The translations under genes were made by a program, and so were the position numbers. From Paraburkholderia oxyphila NBRC 105797 (lineage in GTDB: Bacteria; Pseudomonadota; Gammaproteobacteria; Burkholderiales; Burkholderiaceae): a DNA stretch of 41,936 nt. The stretch lies in the NCBI RefSeq assembly GCF_000685075.1, contig NZ_BAYD01000093.1, forward strand, positions 1 through 41,936. Direction: 5' to 3'. A model generated the notes under the pieces. It had not been told where the DNA came from. It did no database searches and saw nothing but the letters and a program-made list of their open reading frames with translations. Numbering within the stretch: the first letter of the stretch is position 1; every line of letters starts with the position of its first letter. Of this stretch, positions 16,477-23,640 are shown piece by piece.

Positions 16477-17652
16477 ATGCTTGAATATTTTCCAACCAAC
16501 TATGTATGGAACCTCGCGACCAATCTCGCAGTGATGATGGGGGGGAACATCGGCGAGATCGATATCATTTGCCGATGCCTGGTCGAGGCGTCGAAGCGGG
16601 GTGACGATGAGGGTACCGAAGCCTTCTTCGATGCCTGGTGCCATCAGGCAGACACGCTGGTGGAACTTGCAAACGAAGATATCGAGCATGGCCGGACCCT
16701 GAGCGCGGGCAAGAAATTCGGCCGCGCTGCTACGTACTACCTGACGGCGGAGCGCGCGCAGAATCGCGAGTACGAGCCGCGAAAGCAGGCCTACAGCAAG
16801 ATGCTCGATTCGTTCGACAAGTTCATCAAGCTAAACGAGGAGAACTGCGAGCGCGTCGAAATCCCGTACGAAGGCAAGACCATTGCCGGGCTGCTTGTGA
16901 GGGCGGAGCGCGCAGACGGATCGCCGGCTCCCTGTATCGCGCACTTCAACGGACTCGACAGTACCAAGGAGATGATCTACGGAGCGGGCATCGCACAGGC
17001 GTTGGCGCGCCGGGGTATCTCCACGCTCATGGTCGACCAGCCGGGCGTCGGCGAGGCGCTGCGTTTGCACGGCCTGTGCGCGGTCGTTGAAAGCGAAAAG
17101 TGGGCAGGGGCGGTCGTCGATTACCTCGAAACCCGCAAGGAAATCGACCGCGACATGATTGGCGTATGTGCGTGGTCTTTGGGTGGCTATTACGCTCCGC
17201 GGGCGGCGGCCTTCGAGAAGCGGTTCAAGCTGTGTGTTGCTTGGGGCGCGAACTTCAACTGGGGCGAACTCCAGCGCCGCCGCCTCGCGCGCGAGGGCGA
17301 TAAGCCAGTCCCGCACTACTGGGAGCACGTGCAATGGGTCTGGGGCAAGAACTCGCTCGAAGAGTTCATGGAGTTTGCGCCGCAGGTCACCCTTGAACAC
17401 GTAATCGATAAGATCACCGTGCCGTTTCTCGTTACGCACGGCGCAAACGACCGCCAGATTCCCCTCGAATATGCTCATGCGCAATACGAGAGAGCGGTGA
17501 ACAGCCCGAAACGTGAACTCAAGCTCTTTACGGAAAAGGAAGGCGGTGTCGAACACGTCAGCGCCGACAACATCGAGAACGCGCGCGACTATATCGCGGA
17601 CTGGATCAGCGAGACATTTTCGGAGCTTGGCGCCATCGGAGTGCGGAAATGA
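16477..17652 (+). CDS. Alpha/beta hydrolase, 2,6-dihydropseudooxynicotine hydrolase-like
   Basis: A 391-residue alpha/beta hydrolase with a long helical N-terminal part (about 1-125) before the catalytic core, the layout of the DHPON hydrolase/FrsA group. The likely triad is Ser234 in VCAWSLGGYY, Asp325 in THGANDRQIP and His360 in GGVEHVS. The characterised relative from nicotine catabolism cleaves a carbon-carbon bond next to a ketone. ATG at 16477 has GAGG upstream; an earlier TTG at 16417 is less likely. Its stop overlaps the next start as ATGA. In this operon it may hydrolyse a ring-opened diketone; substrate unknown. Confidence 0.82.
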   Translation: MLEYFPTNYVWNLATNLAVMMGGNIGEIDIICRCLVEASKRGDDEGTEAFFDAWCHQADTLVELANEDIEHGRTLSAGKKFGRAATYYLTAERAQNREYEPRKQAYSKMLDSFDKFIKLNEENCERVEIPYEGKTIAGLLVRAERADGSPAPCIAHFNGLDSTKEMIYGAGIAQALARRGISTLMVDQPGVGEALRLHGLCAVVESEKWAGAVVDYLETRKEIDRDMIGVCAWSLGGYYAPRAAAFEKRFKLCVAWGANFNWGELQRRRLAREGDKPVPHYWEHVQWVWGKNSLEEFMEFAPQVTLEHVIDKITVPFLVTHGANDRQIPLEYAHAQYERAVNSPKRELKLFTEKEGGVEHVSADNIENARDYIADWISETFSELGAIGVRK

Positions 17653-18425
17653 CACAGCGCATCGTTGACCTGTCGATCTACCTCGAAAATGATGTCCTCT
17701 CCGATCCGCCCGGCTACCGCCCGAAAATCCACTACATCGACCATAAGATGTCGGTGCCGGACCTGACCGGGTTCTTTCCGGGACTGACGGAGCGAGACCT
17801 CCCGGACGGAGAGGCATGGGCAATCGAACGCATCGAGCTTGTCACCCACAATGGAACGCACCTTGACGCGCCATATCACTTCGCGACAACGATGGATGGA
17901 GGGGAGCGTGCTCTGACGATCGATGAAGTCCCTTTGGAGTGGTGTTTTCAACCGGGAGTCAAGCTCGACTTTCGTCACTTTCCGGACGGTTACGTCGTCC
18001 AGGTCGAAGACGTTCAGGCTGAGCTTGAGAGGATCGGACACACCTTGCAGCCACTTGAAATTGTCCTCGTGAATACGGCGGCGGGTTCCCGCTATGGTAG
18101 GGACGATTACGTGAGCGCGGGCTGCGGCATGGGCGCGGAAGCGACGTTGTTCCTGCTCGATCAGGGCGTCAAGGTAACCGGCACGGACGGATGGAGCTGG
18201 GATGCTCCCTTCGTACACACAAAGGAGAAGTATGAATCGACCGGGGACGCCTCACTGATCTGGGAGGGACATAAGGCAAGCCGCCTCAAGAGCTACTGCC
18301 ATCTTGAGAAACTTCACAACATCGAATCGTTGCCCGCGACCGGCTTCAAGCTTTCGTGCTTCCCATTCAAGATTCGTCGTGCGTCGGCCGGTTGGACGCG
18401 TGCTGTTGCAATTATCGAAACCTGA
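17649..18425 (+). CDS. Cyclase family protein, copy 2
   Basis: A 258-residue cyclase-family metal hydrolase. The zinc motif HNGTHLDAPYHF (H-x-G-T-H-x-D-A-P) is intact, followed by IVLVNTAAGSRYGRDDYV and TGTDGWSWDAP, family-typical blocks. It starts within the hydrolase stop codon (ATGA). It is only moderately similar to copy 1 at 9779-10621, so the two are paralogues rather than a recent duplicate. It is probably a ring-opening or amide/lactone-hydrolysing step. Confidence 0.87.
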   Translation: MTQRIVDLSIYLENDVLSDPPGYRPKIHYIDHKMSVPDLTGFFPGLTERDLPDGEAWAIERIELVTHNGTHLDAPYHFATTMDGGERALTIDEVPLEWCFQPGVKLDFRHFPDGYVVQVEDVQAELERIGHTLQPLEIVLVNTAAGSRYGRDDYVSAGCGMGAEATLFLLDQGVKVTGTDGWSWDAPFVHTKEKYESTGDASLIWEGHKASRLKSYCHLEKLHNIESLPATGFKLSCFPFKIRRASAGWTRAVAIIET

Positions 18426-18549
18426 CGCCACAGTCAAGTGTGCACGTGCTTCAAGGAGCGCGCGCTAGTAGTCGATAGCGAAGATAGACGTGGATGGATC
18501 TCTTTCAAGGTTTTTTTTGAACCGAGTTTTAAATCGCAAGGAAAATTTC

Positions 18550-18903
18550 ATGCTTAAGCTCGTTATCGTTGTAAAACGAAAACCCGGTTTCTCGCCCCAA
18601 GAATTCCGCGACTACCTGAGTACGAAACACGCTGCGATCGTGCGGGAATGCCCGGCGAGCCAAAAATACATCCGAAAATATGTACAGAGCTACGCGCTTC
18701 CCATTGCTCTCCGAGAAGGCAGCACAGAGAGTTTAGACCAGCCATTCGATGCGGTATCCGAGTTGTGGTTTGATAGCGTGGAAGACATCAAATCGTTTTT
18801 CTCGGATCCCGACTACTTGGCCACCGTTCGGCCAGATGAATCGCGGTTCTCTGATCGGGACAACTGCGTGTTTTTTGTGACTGAAGAGAAGCAAGTCATC
18901 TGA
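18550..18903 (+). CDS. EthD domain protein
   Basis: A 117-residue small alpha/beta-barrel protein. The opening LKLVIVVKRKPGFSPQEFRDYLSTKHAAIV is the EthD signature (landmark at about 2-31), and the second half (FDAVSELWFDSVEDIKSFF) matches the family. EthD-type proteins accompany P450 and aromatic-degradation operons as accessory or cyclase-like proteins. ATG at 18550 has AAGGAA upstream; an earlier start at 18490 lacks similarity. It is the last gene of the operon, 124 bases after the cyclase, and is followed by a hairpin. Confidence 0.85.
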   Translation: MLKLVIVVKRKPGFSPQEFRDYLSTKHAAIVRECPASQKYIRKYVQSYALPIALREGSTESLDQPFDAVSELWFDSVEDIKSFFSDPDYLATVRPDESRFSDRDNCVFFVTEEKQVI

Positions 18904-18910
18904 TTGCAGC

Positions 18911-18944
18911 CACCCGAGCACGGGCGGCGACACCCGCTCGGGTG
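18911..18944 (+). terminator. Hairpin after the EthD gene
   Basis: A 9-bp perfect stem (CACCCGAGC and GCTCGGGTG) with a 16-base loop lies 8 bases after the EthD stop codon. No T-run follows, so it may be a weak or Rho-assisted terminator for the plus-strand operon. Confidence 0.5.
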
Positions 18945-19075
18945 ACAGTATTCAGGAGCTGGGGGGCAATCAGGAGATTCGCATTTGGACTCACTCCAGC
19001 GTGACGGACACGCGGCCACCCGTAGTGAACCGGACCGGATTTTGTGGAGGCTCCAGCTCTTGAAACAATGGAGCC

Positions 19076-19402
19076 ACGAACAAGAAGGCAATCAAGTTTT
19101 CCCCGGAGGTTCGCGAGCGTGCAGTACGTCTGGTGCGCGAGCAGCGTAGCGAACATCCGTCGATGTGGGCAGCGGTCGAATCGATTGCACCGATGATCGG
19201 CTGCATGCCGCGGGCGCTGCACGATTGGGTCAAGCGCGGCCAGGTTGACCACGGTGAGCGCGATGGCGTGACCACAGACGAGCGCGAGCGCCTCAAGGCA
19301 CTGGAGCGTGAGGTCAAGGAGTTGCGTCGTGCCAACGAGATTCTCAAGGTCGCGAGTGTGTTTTTCGCCCAGGCGGAGCTCGACCGCCGTTTCAAATCCT
19401 GA
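19076..19402 (+). pseudogene. IS3-family OrfA, start codon lost
   Basis: The frame encodes a helix-turn-helix and leucine-zipper OrfA of about 108 residues: FSPEVRERAVRLVREQ, MIGCMPRALHDWVKR, then the coiled-coil ERLKALEREVKELRRANEIL. The family begins MNK; here the matching codon at 19076 is ACG followed by AAC AAG AAG, so the ATG appears to have mutated. The first usable start is GTG at 19133. The rest is open up to a stop at 19402. Confidence 0.72.
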
Positions 19403-20310
19403 AGGCCTTCGTCGATCAGTATCGCGACACCTTTGGGTCGAGCCGATCTGCAAGGTCTTGCAGATTGCCCCGTCGGGTTACCGACGCCATTCGGTGCAGC
19501 TTCGAGATCCGTCCAGACGTTGTGCGCGCGCGAAACGCGACGAGATTCTGCGCCCCGAGATCAAGCGCATCTGCCAGGCCGACATTCTGGCCTATCGTGT
19601 GCCGAAGATCTGAAAGCAGATGAACCGGGAAGGCATTGCGGTGGCACGCTGTACGGTCGCACGGCTGATGAGGCTGCAGGGCTTGCCAGGCGCAGTTCGC
19701 GGCAAGCGGCTTCGCACGACGACTTCCGATGCGAGCGCGCCGCGCCCGCTGGACCGGGTCAACCGGCAATTCAAGGCTGACCGGCCGAATCAGCTTCGGG
19801 TTGCGTTTTTCACCTATGTCTCGACATGGCAGGGCTGGCTGTACGTGGCGTTCGTGATCGATGTGTTCGCCCGTTGCATCGGTGGCTCGCGCGTCAGTTC
19901 GTCGATGACCACGGACTTCGTTCTTGATGCACTTGAACAGGCGTTGTACGTGCGCCAACCGGGCGACGACGGGACCTTGATACATCATCCGATAGGGGGC
20001 TCAATACGTCAGCATTCGGTACAGCGAACGTTTGGCCGAGGCGAGTATCGAGCCGTCCGTCTGCAGCCGTGGCGACAAGTACGATAATGCGCTGGCCGAA
20101 ACGATCAATGGCCTGTACAAGACGGAACTGATTCGGCGACGAGCCCCCTGGAAAACGAGGGAATCCGTCGAACCGGCAACCCTGGAATGGGTGGCTTGGT
20201 TCAACCATCATCGATTGATCGAACCGCTCGGCTATATCCAGCCCGCTGAGGCTGAGGCAAACTACTACAGGCAATTCATAAATGCCGCTGACGTCCAGGC
20301 ATTAACTTAA
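19400..20310 (+). pseudogene. IS3-family OrfB transposase, multiply disrupted
   Basis: Transposase similarity runs through three frames. A base is missing near 19436 (TTTGGG-TCGAGCC, expected GGGGTCGAG), a Trp codon has become TGA at 19611-19613, and further indels occur near 19985-20015. The catalytic block that normally reads WVSDFTYVS reads RVAFFTYVS, so the first Asp of the DDE triad is lost. The C-terminal part (DNALAETINGLYKTEL, WFNHHRLIEPLGY) is well preserved. This is a dead gene, not a sequencing artefact, because the catalytic residue is substituted as well. Confidence 0.85.
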
Positions 20311-20344
20311 ACCAACCAGCCTCCACGGTTCCCCGTGCGGTTCG

Positions 20345-20450
20345 TGGGTTGGTCATTTATTGGCTGGCGAAACTCGCGTGGCGAGCCGTATTTCAGGGCG
20401 CTGTGCGGATGCGACTCGTTGTAGTGGGCGAACGCGATGGCCGAATTCGG
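20345..20450 (-). pseudogene. C-terminal fragment of another IS3-family OrfB
   Basis: On the minus strand the frame reads IAFAHYNESHPHSALKYGSP followed by REFRQ, the conserved C-terminal tail of IS2/IS3-group OrfB. Nothing else of that transposase is present. It is trapped between the decayed IS3 element and the IS256 remnant. Confidence 0.7.
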
Positions 20451-20945
20451 GCCTGTCGGAAATTTCGTGTTTAAGGCATAACGTCCCATCAAGGAGTGTC
20501 TATGCGTCGCAAACCGACAGCCAAGCCGGCAGGTAGCGAGATGAATCATCATCTCGGCTATCCGGCCCGCGCCGTCAAGCCGGCCGCCGTCACCAACCAG
20601 CGCAACTGCACGGGCGCCAAGACCGTGCCGACCGAGGACGCCCGGATTCGTATCGAGGTGCTACGCGACCGGAACGGCAGCTTCGAACCGCTGCTGATTC
20701 CCAGGCACGAACAACATTTCACGGGCTTCGACGACAAGATCGTCACCATGTAGGCCTGGACATGACCGTGCGGGAGATCCAGGGCCTCCCGCAAGAACAG
20801 TATGGCAACGAGGTTTCACCCGGCTTCATCAGCTCGATCATCGACAGGGTGATGACCGAAGTCACCGCCTGGCCGGCTCACCCGCTCGAGCCCATGTATC
20901 CGGTCGTGTTCTTCGATGCGCTGCTGGTCAAGGCGTCTTCGGACC
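20451..20945 (+). mobile_element. Truncated IS256-family element
   Basis: The left end GGGCCTGTCGGAAATTTCGTG (about 20449-20469) resembles an IS256-type terminal repeat. It is followed by an RBS (AAGGAG) and the start of a mutator-type transposase. The similarity ends abruptly near 20945, so only the first 150 codons or so remain. Confidence 0.65.
20502..20945 (+). pseudogene. IS256-family transposase, truncated and frameshifted
   Basis: The first part gives a basic N terminus, then VEVLRDR-like sequence and LIPRHEQHFTGFDDKIVTM, followed by TAG at 20751. One base is missing where MYARGMTVREIQG is expected, and similarity resumes in another frame from 20762 (MTVREIQGLPQEQYGNEVSP, EPMYPVVFFDALLVK). 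The chain then leaves the family near 20945, before the rest of the catalytic domain. Confidence 0.8.
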
Positions 20946-21135
20946 CATCCACGCCTCCTCGAAACTCGCAGGAATTTCGCGTCAATATGCCTGCCACTTG
21001 CAAATCCTACAACACCGTTCTGGCCGTGGCGCCTTACTGCATAAGCGTTTGCTGATTGTTCAGCTGCGGCTACCAAACGGCATGGCCGGTTACGATGGGC
21101 CGAGTATCTGTGACTAGAGTCGACAGTCGCAGGGA
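20946..21135. other. Short gene-free junction between IS256 remnant and MFS gene
   Basis: About 190 bases between the truncated transposase and the 3' end of the MFS gene. I see no gene, tRNA or clear repeat. It may be mixed debris of several insertions. Confidence 0.35.
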
Positions 21136-22300
21136 TTACTGCGTCGCAAGCCCTACTTGTTCGATTTCCGCCCGAGCGATGCGGTCGATGTGGCGGAGCG
21201 CGCGATAAAGAAAGATCGCACCGGCTGTGGCGACCAGACCTGAGGTACCGAAGACAGCGGCCATTCCGTTGGCAAGTGCATCGGGACCCGTGCCAAAAAA
21301 GTGCTGACTCACTAGTGCGATCAGCGTTGGAGCGAGCCCTTGCCCCACCAACCCGTTTAGCACGAGGACAATGGCCATCACCAGTCCAACCGCATGGTTC
21401 GATACGGTCCTTGTGACTAGCGTCGACGTTAGAGCAATCGATGTCCCGGTAAACAAGACCATCGAGGCGTCAAGCGTCCAGAAGGTGTTGATCGTCCCGG
21501 ACATACAGAGAAGAACTGACAACGACATGACCGCGAAGCTCACCAAGACACTCAAGACGCCTAGACGGGCGACCCCGCTCGCTCGCTGGCGCGATTCCAT
21601 GCACATCCCTGCGACCCCCAGGCCAAGGGGGCCCATCGTGAGGAGGATGGTACCTTGCAGGAAGCCGATTTCTCCGATGCCGAGTTGGAAGTGCCGCGAA
21701 ATCATGGTCGGCATCCATGCTGCCAATCCATATGTGATCATCGAATTTGCGATAGAGAAGACGAGTAGCGGCACGAATAACGATTTGCGCACAGCGAGGT
21801 CACTAACGACAGCTTGAATCGTCATTACAGGTGCGTTTCCACGCTCTTCTCCCCGGCCCGGATCCTTATTCAAAAAAATTAGCAGCGCCATCGGGAAACC
21901 AACGATGCCGATGATGAACAGTGTGGCTTGCCACACGGAAACATTGCCGAACGGCAATGCGGACTGGATACCGGAACTTTGCACCCATTCCAGCAACGGC
22001 CCGCCAAGCACCAGGGATAGGCCGGTTCCGACCATCAAAGCCATCGTGTAAACAGACAGAGCTCGAGCCCGTCTCTGTTCATCCACGCCATCGCGGATAA
22101 GTGAATAGGATGCGGGTGGGATCAGAGCCTCCGCCGCTCCAACGACAACTCTAGCCGCGATGACCGCCAAAAACGTGGTCAATGCCGCATTGACTGCGAC
22201 CGCGATGGCCCAGATTACGACGCCGCTGGCGAGTAGAAGCCTTCGGTCGAAGCGGTCGGCCAGCCAGCCCGCGGGCAACCCTAACAGGTTGCTGAAGTAC
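21136..22300 (-). pseudogene. MFS transporter lacking its N terminus
   Basis: The frame encodes the bulk of a 12-helix major facilitator: the family A-like loop LPAGWLADRFDRRLL between helices 2 and 3, then about ten further hydrophobic segments to the C terminus. The first helices (about 60 residues) and a start codon with RBS are missing. Upstream of residue Leu-Leu-Gly the frame continues only to a TGA near 22309, inside the IS5/IS1182-type element. The gene was therefore cut by that insertion or an associated deletion. A TTG at 22278 could only produce a truncated protein. Confidence 0.82.
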
Positions 22301-23520
22301 CGGCGTCATACGTCATCGCGGAAGGCCCCTGATGCGTTGATACAAGGACGCTCACTTGTCCACTGGAGATCATGCGCGGCGCCGACACGTTCACCGAGAG
22401 TCTGTTTTCCCTGCGGAAGCTGGACGACTTCGTCCCGAAATCGCATCCGTTGCGTTCGATCCGCGTGATGGCGAACGAAGCGCTGGCGAAGATGGATCGA
22501 CTGTTCGCCCAGATGTACGAAGCGGACATAAAAGGTGGACGTCCGAGCATCGCGCCAGAGAAGTTGCTGCGAGCCATGCTGATCCAGGTGCTCTACAGCA
22601 TCCGCTCGGAGCGCCAACTGATGGAGCAGGTTCAATATAACCTGCTTTTTCGCTGGTTCATCGGCCTGGCCATGGATGACGAGGTCTGGGTGCCGACGGT
22701 CTTCACGAAGAACCGCGAGCGTCTGATCAAACACGATGCGGTGATCGAGTTTTTTAACGAGGTGGTGGCGATCGCCGAGAAGAAGTGCCTGCTCTCGGGC
22801 GAGCACTTCAGCGTGGACGGCACGCTGATCCAGGCGTGGGCGGGGCACAAGAGCTTTGTACGCAAGAACGGTGATGATCAGGACAACGACGGTGGCGGCG
22901 CGGGCGACTTCAAGGGCGAGAAACGCAGCAACGAGACACATCAGTCGAGGACCGACCCAGATGCGCAACTCTATCGCAAAGGCAAAACGGCCAGCGAATT
23001 GCGGTACATGGGTCATACGCTGACCGATAACCGGCACGGCCTGGTGGTCAATGCGCGCGTGACGCGCGCCGACGGGCATGCCGAGCGTGAAGCGGCCAAG
23101 ATCATGATCCGCGACGCACGGCAAGCGGCAGAGGATCCGAACGTAGAAATTACGTTGGGTGCAGACAAGGGTTACGATGCCCAGGAATTCATCGAGGCGT
23201 GCCAGCAGATGAAGGTCACACCGCACGTTGCGCAAAACACCTCGGGGCGGCGTTCGGCAGTGCCCGATACGATTGCCTCGAGCGTGGGCTACGCCATTTC
23301 GCAGCAAAAGCGCAAGTTGATCGAACAAGGTTTCGGTTGGGCCAAGACCGTGGGGCGCATGCGTCAGGTGATGGTGCGCGGCTTGAAGAAGGTGGACCAG
23401 ATGTTTGTGTTGAACATGGCGGCCTTCAACCTCGTGCGCATGCGATCGCTGGCACAAATCCGCCCATAGTGGCGGGAAAAGGCAGAAATGAGGCCAGAAG
23501 TCGACCTCTCACCGCTTTAA
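22300..23520 (+). mobile_element. IS5/IS1182-type insertion element
   Basis: A full-length transposase gene interrupts an MFS gene on its left. Clear terminal inverted repeats and a target duplication could not be identified by eye, so boundaries are approximate; the left edge is where MFS similarity stops (about 22300). Confidence 0.6.
22372..23469 (+). CDS. IS5/IS1182-type DDE transposase
   Basis: A 365-residue transposase with the N-terminal DUF772-like region (HPLRSIRVMANEAL; GRPSIAPEKLLRAMLIQVLY; NLLFRWFIGLAMDD) and a C-terminal DDE domain. Likely catalytic acids are Asp in FSVDGTLIQAW, Asp in LGADKGYDAQEF and Glu in KLIEQGFGWAKTVG, all present. No frameshift is visible, so this copy could be active. 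ATG at 22372 follows GGAG closely. It lies immediately upstream of the P450 fusion gene and may have brought or altered that gene's promoter. Confidence 0.85.
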   Translation: MRGADTFTESLFSLRKLDDFVPKSHPLRSIRVMANEALAKMDRLFAQMYEADIKGGRPSIAPEKLLRAMLIQVLYSIRSERQLMEQVQYNLLFRWFIGLAMDDEVWVPTVFTKNRERLIKHDAVIEFFNEVVAIAEKKCLLSGEHFSVDGTLIQAWAGHKSFVRKNGDDQDNDGGGAGDFKGEKRSNETHQSRTDPDAQLYRKGKTASELRYMGHTLTDNRHGLVVNARVTRADGHAEREAAKIMIRDARQAAEDPNVEITLGADKGYDAQEFIEACQQMKVTPHVAQNTSGRRSAVPDTIASSVGYAISQQKRKLIEQGFGWAKTVGRMRQVMVRGLKKVDQMFVLNMAAFNLVRMRSLAQIRP

Positions 23521-23640
23521 AAAGGTTGATTCGCGTTGAAATTGCACAATGCGAAAGATTTACCGACGGCGGGCACGTAAGTCGAGGAAGGCCGCTTCCG
23601 TCGGGGTGTATTTCCGCAACCTGCTAGAGGAGACACCGCC

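Larger units (their letters stand above)
19045..20330 (+). mobile_element. Decayed IS3-family insertion sequence
   Basis: Two consecutive frames match IS3-family OrfA and OrfB. Both ends carry TGTGGAGGCT-like sequence: TGTGGAGGCT near 19043-19052 and AGCCTCCACG near 20319-20328 in inverted orientation. Exact boundaries and target duplication could not be fixed. OrfB is broken at several points, so the element is not autonomous. Confidence 0.75.

Noticed and set aside
20307..20552. 81-codon minus-strand ORF as an intact small gene
   Set aside because: Only its last part matches an IS3 OrfB tail; the start region lies in the IS256 end, so it is a chance junction frame.
22306..23457. 383-codon open frame on the minus strand
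   Set aside because: It is the antisense shadow of the DDE transposase, which has its catalytic residues and ribosome site.
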